Source: Gammaproteobacteria bacterium
GTDB taxonomy: Bacteria > Pseudomonadota > Gammaproteobacteria > Xanthomonadales > Wenzhouxiangellaceae
Length of the DNA stretch: 57,064 nucleotides
Assembly: GCA_021772955.1 (NCBI GenBank)
Contig: JAJFKZ010000026.1
Coordinates: 1-57,064, forward strand
Direction of reading: 5' to 3'
Numbering within the stretch: position 1 is the first letter of the stretch; every line of letters begins with the position of its first letter. The notes under the pieces are model-generated. The model was given only the letters and a program-made list of their open reading frames with translations. It was not told the origin of the DNA and did no database searches. This document shows, piece after piece, positions 9,694-19,595 of this stretch. The position numbers and the translations under genes were made by a program.

Positions 9694-11852
9694 GCAACCC
9701 AAGCACAGCAAACCACGTTGCTGCGAACGCCTCGGCAATGGGTTTACCGGTACCGCAGCGTTGGACCAAAGACCAGATTGATCACCCATCGCTGTACATC
9801 AATCGCGAACTAAGCATGCTGCAATTCAATCGCCGGGTGCTGGAGCTGGCGCTGGATGACAGCCTGCCACTGCTGGAACGGGTGCGCTTTCTGTGTATTT
9901 CCTGCACCAATCTGGATGAGTTTTTTGAAGTCCGGGTGGCCTCGGAGCTGCAGCGCCAGAAGCTTGGCCTGTCGCCTTCCAGCCCGGACGGTCTGTCACC
10001 GACAACTGCCTTGCGGATGATTCGCGACAGCGCCACACAACTGGTCGATGATCAATATCACTGTTTCAACGCCATCTTGCAGCCGCAACTGCAGCAAGAG
10101 GATATCCGCGTGGTGCGCAGAAAGCAGTGGAGCAAGAAGCTGAAAAAATGGCTGCACAAGTATTTTCTGCGCGAGTTGATGCCGGTACTCAGCCCGTTAG
10201 GTCTGGACCCGGCGCATCCGTTTCCACGCATCCTCAACAAAAGCCTGAACTTTGCCGTTAGCCTGGAGGGCGTTGACGCCTTTGGACGTAACGCTGACAT
10301 GGCCCTGGTCCAGGCGCCGCGCTCGCTGCCACGCGTGATCCGTATTCCGCAATCGTACGCCAGCTCGCAGCATGATTTCGTGATGCTGTCAGACACCCTG
10401 CAGTGCTTCATGTCCGAGCTGTTCCCGGGCATGACCGTGAACGGCAGTTACCAGTTCCGCGTCACCCGAGACAGCGAGCTGTTTGTCGATGAAGAAGAAA
10501 TCGAGGATCTGGCTCGCGCACTGCAAGGTGAGCTTGAGCAGCGTGGTTATGCCGAGGCCGTGCGTCTGGAAATTGGCAACGATTGCCCGCCTGGCGTACT
10601 CAAGTTTCTGCAACACAAATTCAACCTGGAAGATGACGCGGTCTATTATTGCGACGGCCCGGTGAACCTGAACCGACTCAGCGCCATCTACGCACTGGTG
10701 GACAGACCGGACCTGAAATACCGCAGCTTCAAGCCGCATATTCCGCCGAGCATGCGCGATGAAGGCGATATCTTTGCTGCGATCCGCAATTACGACCATG
10801 TCCTGCATCATCCCTACGACAGCTTCATGCCGGTGATCGAGCTGTTACGCCAGGCCAGCATCGACCCCGATGTTCTGGCCATCAAACAAACCCTGTACCG
10901 TACTGGCGCAGATTCCATCATTGTCAAACTGCTGCTGGATGCGGCCAACAACGGCAAGGATGTGACCGTGGTGGTGGAATTGCTGGCACGCTTCGACGAA
11001 CAGGCCAATATCCAGTTGGCCACGCGCTTGCAGGAAGCCGGTGTGCAGGTGGTGTATGGCATCGTCGGGCACAAGACCCATGCCAAAATGCTGTTGATCG
11101 TGCGCCGGGAAAAAGACCGCCTGCACCGCTATGTCCATCTGGGCACCGGCAATTACCATCCGGTCACCGCAGCGCTGTACACCGACTGGAGCCTGCTCAC
11201 CGATCATCGTGGTATCTGTGAAGATGTGCACAAGCTGTTCCAGCAATTGTCCGGTATGGGCAAGGTGCCCAGGCTCAAGCATCTGCTGCATGCACCGTTC
11301 AACCTGTACGAAACGATGCTGGCCAACATCGAGCGTGAAATCAGCCATGCCCAGGCCGGCCACAATGCCAGCATTCGCGCGCGCATGAACTCGCTGACCG
11401 AGGCCAACATCATTCGCGCACTCTACCGTGCCTCCCGTGCGGGCGTGAAAATCCAGCTGTTGATCCGCGGCATATGCTGCCTGCGCCCGGGCATCAAGGG
11501 ACTGTCGGACAACATTGAAGTACGTTCCGTGCTCGGCCGCTTTCTGGAGCATAGCCGGGTGTTTTACTTCCACAACAACGGCGACAGCAAGCTGTATGCG
11601 GCATCCGCCGACTGGATGGATCGCAATCTGTTTCATCGCGTGGAAACCTGTTTTCCGATTCTCAATCACAAGAATGCCAAGCGCATCTTGCGAGATTCAC
11701 TGGAGCTGCCGTTTCGTGACGATATCCAGGTCTGGATCATGGCCACCGATGGCAGCTACAATTACCGACAGACTGTCAGTGATGCCAAAGGCCGTAAAAC
11801 CATGCTCAAGCGCCAGGTACAAGTACTACTGGATCAGCGTAAAAAGCACTGA
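9690..11852 (+). CDS. ppk1: Polyphosphate kinase 1
   Basis: YINRELSMLQFNRRVLELA, IKQTLYRTGADSIIV, HAKMLLIVRRE, HLGTGNYHPVTAALYTDWSLLT, LFHRVETCFPI. Confidence 0.97.
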   Translation: MSNPSTANHVAANASAMGLPVPQRWTKDQIDHPSLYINRELSMLQFNRRVLELALDDSLPLLERVRFLCISCTNLDEFFEVRVASELQRQKLGLSPSSPDGLSPTTALRMIRDSATQLVDDQYHCFNAILQPQLQQEDIRVVRRKQWSKKLKKWLHKYFLRELMPVLSPLGLDPAHPFPRILNKSLNFAVSLEGVDAFGRNADMALVQAPRSLPRVIRIPQSYASSQHDFVMLSDTLQCFMSELFPGMTVNGSYQFRVTRDSELFVDEEEIEDLARALQGELEQRGYAEAVRLEIGNDCPPGVLKFLQHKFNLEDDAVYYCDGPVNLNRLSAIYALVDRPDLKYRSFKPHIPPSMRDEGDIFAAIRNYDHVLHHPYDSFMPVIELLRQASIDPDVLAIKQTLYRTGADSIIVKLLLDAANNGKDVTVVVELLARFDEQANIQLATRLQEAGVQVVYGIVGHKTHAKMLLIVRREKDRLHRYVHLGTGNYHPVTAALYTDWSLLTDHRGICEDVHKLFQQLSGMGKVPRLKHLLHAPFNLYETMLANIEREISHAQAGHNASIRARMNSLTEANIIRALYRASRAGVKIQLLIRGICCLRPGIKGLSDNIEVRSVLGRFLEHSRVFYFHNNGDSKLYAASADWMDRNLFHRVETCFPILNHKNAKRILRDSLELPFRDDIQVWIMATDGSYNYRQTVSDAKGRKTMLKRQVQVLLDQRKKH

Positions 11853-11854
11853 TC

Positions 11855-13384
11855 ATGCCGCATCGTTCCAGCTACGCGGCCATTGATCTGGGCAGTAACA
11901 GCTTCCACCTGCTCATCGCGCGTCTCGAACACGATCAATTGCGCGTCCTCGACCGGGTCAAGGACATGGTGCGTCTGGTCGGTGGCGTGGACAAGCGCGG
12001 CCGCCTTGACGCGCAAACGCGCGCCAATGCACTGGCCAGTCTGAGCCGTTTTCGGCAACTTCTGGAAGGCATTCCAGAACACCAGATCCGCGTCGCCGCC
12101 ACCCAGAGTTTTCGCAAGCTCAGACACCCCGGGCAATTCATCAGCGCCGCTGAACAGGCGCTCGGTGCGCCAATCGAAATCATCAGTGGTCGCGAGGAAG
12201 CGCGATTGGTGTACCAGGGCGTGTACGCCAATCACCCGCTTAGCAAGCATAAACGTCTGGTGATTGATATCGGCGGCGGCAGCACCGAGCTGGCACTGGG
12301 ACGCAGCCGCAAGCTACTGGTCTCGGAAAGCATGCAGTACGGCTGCGTGGTCAGCAGTCAGGACTATTTCGGCGACGGCAAGATTACCAGCAAACGCTGG
12401 ACTAAAGCCATTGCCAATGTCTGCCGTGACATGCAGGAAAACACGCTGCGCTTTACCGAAACCGGCTTTCGCGAGGTCATCGGCGCCTCGGGCACCATCC
12501 GCGCCATTCAGGCCATCGCCGTGAACATGGGTTGGACCGAGCAGCACATAAACAGTGAGGTGCTGCAACGTTTGCAGCAGGCCATGACGACTGCCGGCCA
12601 CATCGACAAACTCGATCTGCCCGGTCTGAGCGAGCGACGACGTCCGGTGCTGGCTGGCGGTGTGGCGATTCTGGCGGCCTTGTTTCAGACCATGCACATC
12701 AACAGCATGACCGTATCATCGGCGGCCTTGCGCGAAGGCTTGCTGCAAGACCTGATCGGGCGGCTGCACAACGATGATCCGCGCGACAGCAGCATTGCAG
12801 CCTTCATGCAACGGCATGCTGTGGATCAGCGCCAGAGTCAGGCGGTCGCGTCCACCGTGAGCTATTTGCTGGGCCTGGTGGCCGAGCCCTGGTCAATCTC
12901 ATCAGCCCAGACCAAACTGCTGCTGCTTGCGGCCCAGGTCCATGAAGCCGGTCTGGCTATCGCCAATAGCCAGTATCAGTTGCACACGGCGTATTTGCTG
13001 CAGCACTCGGACTTACCCGGTTTTTCACAGTTGGAACAACGCTATCTGGCGGTGCTGGCGCGTTGGCACCGGCGCAGCATCACTGCAGAATGGCACGACG
13101 GTCTACCTGAGCGACTGCACGCTCCTGCTGCACGGGCTGTAGCGCTGCTGCGGCTGGCCGTGATCTTGCAGCGCAATCGCATGCAGATGAATTGCGCGCA
13201 GCTGCAGTTGCGCGTGCAGCAGAATGAGATGACTCTGATGTTGCCATCGGGTTGGCTGACCGAGCATCCGCTGACCGCGCAGGACTTGCAGCAAGAACAA
13301 ACCGCGCTGGGACCACTGGGTATCACACTGCAACTGCGCGAATCAGCTGACGTTATCGCTGTAGCTGCATCGCTGCCATCCTGA
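11855..13384 (+). CDS. ppx: Exopolyphosphatase (Ppx/GppA family)
   Basis: YAAIDLGSNSFHLLIAR, ISGREEARLVYQGV, LVIDIGGGSTEL; immediately downstream of ppk1. Confidence 0.95.
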   Translation: MPHRSSYAAIDLGSNSFHLLIARLEHDQLRVLDRVKDMVRLVGGVDKRGRLDAQTRANALASLSRFRQLLEGIPEHQIRVAATQSFRKLRHPGQFISAAEQALGAPIEIISGREEARLVYQGVYANHPLSKHKRLVIDIGGGSTELALGRSRKLLVSESMQYGCVVSSQDYFGDGKITSKRWTKAIANVCRDMQENTLRFTETGFREVIGASGTIRAIQAIAVNMGWTEQHINSEVLQRLQQAMTTAGHIDKLDLPGLSERRRPVLAGGVAILAALFQTMHINSMTVSSAALREGLLQDLIGRLHNDDPRDSSIAAFMQRHAVDQRQSQAVASTVSYLLGLVAEPWSISSAQTKLLLLAAQVHEAGLAIANSQYQLHTAYLLQHSDLPGFSQLEQRYLAVLARWHRRSITAEWHDGLPERLHAPAARAVALLRLAVILQRNRMQMNCAQLQLRVQQNEMTLMLPSGWLTEHPLTAQDLQQEQTALGPLGITLQLRESADVIAVAASLPS

Positions 13385-13408
13385 GTCAGGCGGGCATGTT
13401 CTACCTGA

Positions 13409-14386
13409 GTGCTGACCATGGCCTGTGACTGGCAACCATCTGCCAGCGTGGCCATGCTGTCATTGCGGGCCAAACTGCTCGCCGAGATTCGCCTTTTCTT
13501 TGCCCAACGCCAGGTAATGGAGGTGCAGACCCCGGTACTGAGCCAGCATGCCGTCACCGACGTACATATCGACTCCATCGCAACCAATGCGGCGTACGGT
13601 CAGGGTCAGTTGTTTGCTCGCAGTTCACCCGAGTTTGCCATCAAGCGCTTGCTGGCCGCCGGTTGTGGCGACTGCTACGAACTGGGGCCGGTGTTTCGTG
13701 CCGGTGAATCGGGCCGTTGGCACAACCCTGAATTCACCATGCTGGAGTGGTATCGGCTGGGCTGGCAACGGCAACAGCTGGAGCATGAATGTATTGCGCT
13801 GTTGCAGCATCTGCATCAGGGGTTTCTGAACTGGACCATACGCCACTGCAGCTACTCGGAACTGTGTCTGGAAGTGCTTGATTGCGATTTGATTCGCGCC
13901 GATGATCAGACCCTGCAGCAACTGGCCAGGCAACATGCATTAGCGCAGGATCGACACTGGCAGCGCACCCAATTGCTGGACTATCTGTTCAGTCATCAAG
14001 TGCAGCCACGGCTGCCGACCCGGCAAATCACCCTGGTACACGCGTTCCCGCCGGAACAGGTCGCCTTGGCTGAGCTTGCTCGTTGCGACCATGACGAATG
14101 GGTAGCGAACCGTTTCGAGCTGTATCTTGGTCCGGTTGAAATCGCTAACGGCTATCAGGAGCTGACCGATGCCGCTGAATTGCAACAAAGGTTTGCCCAC
14201 GACAACCGGACTCGTGCCCGACTGGGTAAAGCACAAATTGAACCTGACCAGCGCTTGCTCGAAGCCATGCGCCACGGTCTGCCTGCCTGCGCCGGTGTGG
14301 CGCTGGGGGTGGATCGATTGTTGGCGCTGATTACGCAGGCGGACAGCCTGGAAGGCGTGCTTGGCTTCACTGTCTTCGACGCATAA
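13409..14386 (+). CDS. epmA: Elongation factor P--(R)-beta-lysine ligase
   Basis: Class-II LysRS-like: VMEVQTPVLSQHAVTDVHIDS, ELGPVFRAGESGRWHNPEFTMLEWYRLGW, GVALGVDRLLAL; lacks the tRNA-binding N-domain. Confidence 0.9.
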   Translation: MLTMACDWQPSASVAMLSLRAKLLAEIRLFFAQRQVMEVQTPVLSQHAVTDVHIDSIATNAAYGQGQLFARSSPEFAIKRLLAAGCGDCYELGPVFRAGESGRWHNPEFTMLEWYRLGWQRQQLEHECIALLQHLHQGFLNWTIRHCSYSELCLEVLDCDLIRADDQTLQQLARQHALAQDRHWQRTQLLDYLFSHQVQPRLPTRQITLVHAFPPEQVALAELARCDHDEWVANRFELYLGPVEIANGYQELTDAAELQQRFAHDNRTRARLGKAQIEPDQRLLEAMRHGLPACAGVALGVDRLLALITQADSLEGVLGFTVFDA

Positions 14387-14412
14387 AAAAGCCGCCCCGA
14401 TAACGGGGCGGC
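14385..14412 (-). terminator. Rho-independent terminator for the secreted beta-helix-like protein gene
   Basis: GCCGCCCC-N6-GGGGCGGC followed on the - strand by TTTTTT; lies just downstream of 14449. Confidence 0.85.
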
Positions 14413-14448
14413 GCATTGGTGCACGGGTCTGATCGGAAATCTTGGTGA

Positions 14449-16254
14449 TTACTGACCAAGTGCGTTTTGAATGGCATCATCCAGTCCGGTTGTCCAGCTT
14501 TCGATCCAACGATCATTGGCGTCTCTGAAGGCCCCGATATAGGTTGTTTTGTCGAAGAAATCACCTAACGGTGCGACGCCACCATCGATCAGCACGGAAG
14601 ACTGCGAAGGAAAAACAGTGCCGGGCACAAATTGGGGATTAACATCGATCAGATTATTCTGTGCATTCCACCAATCCGAAATCAGGAACGGATCACTGGC
14701 AGTATCTTCAAATGCGCCCTGACCACAGCTACCGATGGCAGAGCCGGCCACGGTCAGGTTACCGCTAAGCGCAGATGGTATCCCACCATTATTGAAGGTT
14801 TCATTATCATCGATGTTGACGCAGCCCTCACCGGAGCCGGAGATAAACATGTTCCAGGCATTGAAGCTAGTACCGGTGCGCAAGCGCCATCCCTCACCTT
14901 CCGGCGCGGTGCCGATCACGGTGATATTGGCCAGGCGCGGATGGGAACGTGGTACAGCACTATTGTTGTTGGGGTTGTTGTCCATTTCAAAGCCATTGTC
15001 ATTGGACAGATCGCCCTGCACAATCAGGCCATACTGGATCGAACCCTGCCAGCCGAGATCGGTGTCCAGACTGTCATCACGGATGTTGCTCATGACAATA
15101 TTGCGCAGATTCACGGTACCGCCGAAAATCTCGATGCCGTCATCAAAACCGGAGTCCGTCTGCACGAATTCGATCACCGTTCCAGCGCCGACGCCAGCCA
15201 GTGACAGTGCATTCAGCTCTTCATCCTGAATAATGGGGTTGCCGGCGAAGCGGATTTGCAGGTATTTGATCAAGCCGCTGCTGTCGTCTACATTGTCTCC
15301 ACCGAACAAGCTACCTGGCAGACCTTCAAATGGCGCATCGCAAGCCGGCAGAGGGGCTGAGCAAGCGTTGGTTGGGGCATTGCCGAATATCGCCAAACCA
15401 CCGACATCACCTGGTGCTGGAGTCGTGCCCGTACCAATATCGGTAGCTGATGTCAATACGATTGGCGCAGTCGGCGTGCCTGCTGCGAAGATTTTTGAGC
15501 CGCGCTCAATAATCAGCGCATCAGAGCCGGAGCTACCGACGATATAGGTGCCTGGCTCGATGGTGACCGTCGCAGCACCGGTGTTATTGGCGCCGCCGAT
15601 GAAAGTCGGGCCATTCATCACCCAGACAATGTTGTTGCTCAGCGTGATGTCCACGTCTGTGTATCTGCCACTGATCTCACAGAATCTGCCATCAAAATCA
15701 GCAGTGGCAAAGGCTGGACACTGCGCAGGCGCTGGCTCCTGGTAGACGCACTGATCACTACCAACGGCTACTATATTACCGAGGCTTGAGCTGCCGCGAT
15801 CCATGTTCACTGTGCCTGAGCCAATATCAGGACCACCATTGTTGTTCCACTGCCAGTTCAAATCCATACTGTCGCATGAATTGAATTTTAGTGTGAACGT
15901 AGCAAAATCTTGAATACGTGTGTCGAAATTACCGTCTGGGCCACCGAAGAAGTTTCCACCACTGGTCAATGCCATCGACACAGCGAATGTATCTTCACCG
16001 GGAACAACACCGCTAAAAGTACCGCCAAGCCAGATCTGGTTGCCGTCATTATCAAAAGTGAATCCGGTTATGAACAGCGCTCCTCGATCGCGCGGACCGG
16101 TTTTAATAAACTGGATGTTCAGGCCGCGCCTGGCGTCAGCATTACTGACTTCGACCCACTGCCCATTAAACTGCTGATTGACCCAAAACGCCGATGCGTT
16201 CATGGCTATCAGCGTAGTAAGCACTATGGCTGACTGAATGACTCTATGCAACAT
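14449..16254 (-). CDS. Secreted protein with parallel beta-helix-like repeats, unknown function
   Basis: Signal peptide (MLHRVIQSAIVLTTLIAMNASAF); Gly/Asn/Ile-rich repetitive C-terminal two-thirds (GGTVNLRNIVMSNIRDDSLD, NGFEMDNNPNNN, RLANITVIGTAPEGEGWRLRTGT). Preceded by a Pho-box array. Confidence 0.8.
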   Translation of the reverse strand: MLHRVIQSAIVLTTLIAMNASAFWVNQQFNGQWVEVSNADARRGLNIQFIKTGPRDRGALFITGFTFDNDGNQIWLGGTFSGVVPGEDTFAVSMALTSGGNFFGGPDGNFDTRIQDFATFTLKFNSCDSMDLNWQWNNNGGPDIGSGTVNMDRGSSSLGNIVAVGSDQCVYQEPAPAQCPAFATADFDGRFCEISGRYTDVDITLSNNIVWVMNGPTFIGGANNTGAATVTIEPGTYIVGSSGSDALIIERGSKIFAAGTPTAPIVLTSATDIGTGTTPAPGDVGGLAIFGNAPTNACSAPLPACDAPFEGLPGSLFGGDNVDDSSGLIKYLQIRFAGNPIIQDEELNALSLAGVGAGTVIEFVQTDSGFDDGIEIFGGTVNLRNIVMSNIRDDSLDTDLGWQGSIQYGLIVQGDLSNDNGFEMDNNPNNNSAVPRSHPRLANITVIGTAPEGEGWRLRTGTSFNAWNMFISGSGEGCVNIDDNETFNNGGIPSALSGNLTVAGSAIGSCGQGAFEDTASDPFLISDWWNAQNNLIDVNPQFVPGTVFPSQSSVLIDGGVAPLGDFFDKTTYIGAFRDANDRWIESWTTGLDDAIQNALGQ

Positions 16255-16294
16255 GATTTACTCCGATGCTATGATGGAAAAACGTACACGACGT

Positions 16295-16350
16295 ATCATC
16301 ACATCACCGCGTTACACATTAATGACAGTCAAATGACAGGTAGATGACAG
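16295..16350 (-). promoter_or_regulatory. Extended Pho-box array and candidate -10 driving the secreted protein gene
   Basis: On the - strand: CTGTCAT CTAC CTGTCAT TTGA CTGTCAT TAAT GTGTAAC (half-sites at 16344-16350, 16333-16339, 16322-16328, 16311-16317; exact 11-bp period), then 10 nt to GATGAT (16295-16300). Confidence 0.85.
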
Positions 16351-16391
16351 CCGCATATTCCGTCGTCAACAGCGCAGTATGTGGTTGTGGC

Positions 16392-19300
16392 TCAGAAGCT
16401 GTAATCCAGACTGAGCTTGAATTCCCGGCCGGACTTGTAGCTGCGTTTGATAATCTCTCGTTGACTGAAAACCACGGTTTCATCCAGCAAGTTAGATGCA
16501 TTGAAAGCAACGCGCAAAGGGCCAAACTGTTTGCGCATGACAAAATCAAGAATTGCCGGCGGACTTTCGATGGAATCAGGGATACTTTGAATACCGGCTG
16601 TGGATATTCTTGAGCCTTCCTTGTTGAAAGACAGCGTGGCATCAAGCTCGTGCCGGAGGTTTTCATATCCCAGCACCAGATTGATGATGGAATCGGACTG
16701 ACCCTGCAACTTGCGCACCTGGTTGGTTTGCGCTACTGCATCTGCACCAAGATCCACCTCTGAGTCAATCAGGGAAAAATTGCCAGAAAAATAAAAATTA
16801 TCCAGTCTGGTCCACAGCCTGGACAAGCCGAAACGAAACTCGAACTCAACACCGAGCAAATCAGCGTTATCCGCATTTTCCAGCGTTGCCAGGTCAGATG
16901 TACTGGTCGGAAGAAATTGCAATTCAATCGGTTTATCGATGGTCTTGTAGAAGCCGCTGAAGGATATGAATTCATCATCGGCAAAAAACCAGTCCCAGCG
17001 TATGTCGTAGTTTTTCAGGTCACTTTGCACCAGATCAGTGTTACCGATAACTTCACTGTCGATGGTTGGATCATTGAATGGTGCCGCGGCAAATTCACGA
17101 AACTGCGGTCGGATGACAGACTCGGAAAATGCCAGCTTGATCTGATGCTGATCGTTGATAGTCCAGATCGTTGTAACAGCCGGCAAATAATCGGTGTTGA
17201 CGATTTCGCCGCGCAGCTCGGCCGGATTGGCCACGAACGGCTCAAACGAAGTCACTACCTGCTCGTTGTTCTCGACGCGCACACCACCATCAACACGCAC
17301 CGTATCCGCGATAGTCCAGTCGCCACCAAAGAAATAGCTGCTCAGGCGCTGATCCGCAAGGTAAAAATCGGTCGACAAGGTGCCTTCTCGCAGCTGGAAA
17401 CCATTGTCCCCGATGAAGTCATCCGACAATATTGCCTCCAGCGAGTCCATTGTCAGAATGTCCGGATTCTGCGCATCAGGCCCCCTGGCAGAAAATTGAA
17501 ACCGGCGCAGACTGGAGTCACGGTTACGATCATTGATGGAACCGCCCGCATATAAACCCAGATCCAGCCAATCATTCAGCTGCATATCCAGCTGTATGCG
17601 GCCACCAGCGTATTTGGCTAGTTCATCCAGCTTGGTGAAACGCAGCAGATTGTTGTCCGCAAATCGCGAAAAACTGAATTTCCCCGGAGACACCTCATCA
17701 AAGCGCGCTTCGCGCCGATTCGGTTCACGAAATTCAGAGGTGTTGCGAGACACCCCCCAGTCGATCATCAGTCCCTGCAGCCGCGAAAATTCGTGGTGAC
17801 CGGTCAATTGATTGATGAACGCTTCGTTCTCGGTCCAGCGCAACCTGATGTTGCGTCGATTAAAACCGTCCCGGAACGAAAAGCCTTCCGTGATGCGGTT
17901 GTCATTCAGCGACTGACGTACCAGCAGCATGGTGTATTTCAACAGTTGACTGCCATCCGTGCGTCCGATTTCGGTACTCAAAAAGCTGCTGGTCTCAACT
18001 TGTTCATTGGTTACAAACAGCTCCAGATCTGACAACAGCTGCAGCTCTTCGCCACTGCTCACTGCCACTTGCCGCCGTATTTCGCGCTGGGTATCCCAGT
18101 CCTGGTTATAACCGAGTGAACCGGTAAAACCCCAGCGCCAGGCATCACCGATCTGATAAGAATCACCACCCGCCAGATCAATGCCAAACGACGGCGGGGC
18201 CGATTCGCGTTGAATATCCCAGACATTGGAGAGATCTTCGCCCAGCCGCTCGATTTCGGTCCCGGTGAGCCCATTTTGATTGAACGGGCTGGCACGCGTC
18301 AAACGAGTATCTGCGATCACGTCGAAAGAATCCGGAAGAGCACGAGCACCGTTGTCAAAGCCGAGAAAATCCGTCGGACTGCCCGGCGAAGTCAAACCGG
18401 TTTTGAATGTGGTTCTGCTGTCATAGGTGCCGGAAACACCAATGCTCAAAAATCCCGTTTCCGGAATGCCATTGGTGCGCAGGTTAACCGTACCACCACC
18501 AAACTCGCCTGGCATATCCGGGCTCAAGGTTTTCTGCACACTGATTGACTTAATCACGCTGGTGGGGAAGATGTCCAGCGGAATCACATTGCGGGTCGGA
18601 TCCGGGCTGGGTACCGGCATGCCGTTGATCAACGTGCTGGAGTAGCGCTCTCCCAGGCCACGAACAAACACAAACTTGCCGCCGACCAGGCTCAGACCAG
18701 GCACGCGCTTCAAGGCGGAGGCGGCATCGCTGTCGCCAGTCTTGGCGAACTGCTCGGCACTGAGAATATCTGCAACCGAAGAACTTTGCCGCCGCTCGTC
18801 CAACACCGCTGCCAGACTGCCCTCGACATAGGGTTCAACCACCACGTATTCCGGCAGTTCAGAACCGGCCGACGACAGCTTCAGATCCTGCGTGGTGGTT
18901 GCGCCGCTGCTGACCGGGATGTTTTCCAGTGTGCGGGTGTTGTAGCGCGACGCCAACACCGACAAAGCGTATGTGCCGGGTGGCAGTTCGAAGTAGTAAC
19001 GACCATCAGCATCGGTCACCTGTTCGTCTGCCACCCCGCTGACAAACACACGTACACCAGCGATAGCCTTGCCATCTTCAGCGGAACTGATCTGGCCTTG
19101 CAACAAACCGGGATCGGCATCGACATCGGCACTGCGGGCAGCAGCAGGATCAATCTTGTCCGGATTGGAGCTCTCTATGTCAATGAACGGCATCGATTGA
19201 TCGGCAAAAAAATTGACCAGAATCTGCACCAACTCAGATTCGGTGAAGCGAAATTCGCGTATCAGCGGCGGCTGCCCCGGCATGCTCACCTGCAACTGAT

Positions 19301-19595
19301 AGGTTCCGGGCTCGACGCTAACTTGCAACCTGCCCGAAGCGTCGGTCTGACCGATCCCACGACCGTCCAGCATCACTTCAATATCGGCCCGATGATTGGT
19401 CTCCAGAAACACAAACAGGCTCAAGGACGCAGACGCTGATGATTCCGAGGCTGCAGCAGTCGGTTCGGACTGCTGCGCCGGTGCGGGCTGGCAGACCAGC
19501 AACAACACCAATACAGCAAACAGCTGGCGATGGATAGACTTTAATGCAGGCATGATCGGATATAACGGGGTGTGCGCAAGCGCGCTCAGGCGCAT
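16392..19595 (-). CDS. TonB-dependent outer-membrane receptor with N-terminal carboxypeptidase-regulatory-like repeats
   Basis: Plug motifs (SVADILSAEQFAKTGDSDAASALKRVPGLSLVGGKFVFVRGLGERYSSTLINGMPVPSPDPTRNVIPLDIFPTSVIKSISVQKTLSPDMPGEFGGGTVNLRT), long beta-barrel, C-terminal aromatic residue (SLDYSF). Start may be internal (MPALKSIHRQLF). Confidence 0.92.
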   Translation of the reverse strand: MRLSALAHTPLYPIMPALKSIHRQLFAVLVLLLVCQPAPAQQSEPTAAASESSASASLSLFVFLETNHRADIEVMLDGRGIGQTDASGRLQVSVEPGTYQLQVSMPGQPPLIREFRFTESELVQILVNFFADQSMPFIDIESSNPDKIDPAAARSADVDADPGLLQGQISSAEDGKAIAGVRVFVSGVADEQVTDADGRYYFELPPGTYALSVLASRYNTRTLENIPVSSGATTTQDLKLSSAGSELPEYVVVEPYVEGSLAAVLDERRQSSSVADILSAEQFAKTGDSDAASALKRVPGLSLVGGKFVFVRGLGERYSSTLINGMPVPSPDPTRNVIPLDIFPTSVIKSISVQKTLSPDMPGEFGGGTVNLRTNGIPETGFLSIGVSGTYDSRTTFKTGLTSPGSPTDFLGFDNGARALPDSFDVIADTRLTRASPFNQNGLTGTEIERLGEDLSNVWDIQRESAPPSFGIDLAGGDSYQIGDAWRWGFTGSLGYNQDWDTQREIRRQVAVSSGEELQLLSDLELFVTNEQVETSSFLSTEIGRTDGSQLLKYTMLLVRQSLNDNRITEGFSFRDGFNRRNIRLRWTENEAFINQLTGHHEFSRLQGLMIDWGVSRNTSEFREPNRREARFDEVSPGKFSFSRFADNNLLRFTKLDELAKYAGGRIQLDMQLNDWLDLGLYAGGSINDRNRDSSLRRFQFSARGPDAQNPDILTMDSLEAILSDDFIGDNGFQLREGTLSTDFYLADQRLSSYFFGGDWTIADTVRVDGGVRVENNEQVVTSFEPFVANPAELRGEIVNTDYLPAVTTIWTINDQHQIKLAFSESVIRPQFREFAAAPFNDPTIDSEVIGNTDLVQSDLKNYDIRWDWFFADDEFISFSGFYKTIDKPIELQFLPTSTSDLATLENADNADLLGVEFEFRFGLSRLWTRLDNFYFSGNFSLIDSEVDLGADAVAQTNQVRKLQGQSDSIINLVLGYENLRHELDATLSFNKEGSRISTAGIQSIPDSIESPPAILDFVMRKQFGPLRVAFNASNLLDETVVFSQREIIKRSYKSGREFKLSLDYSF

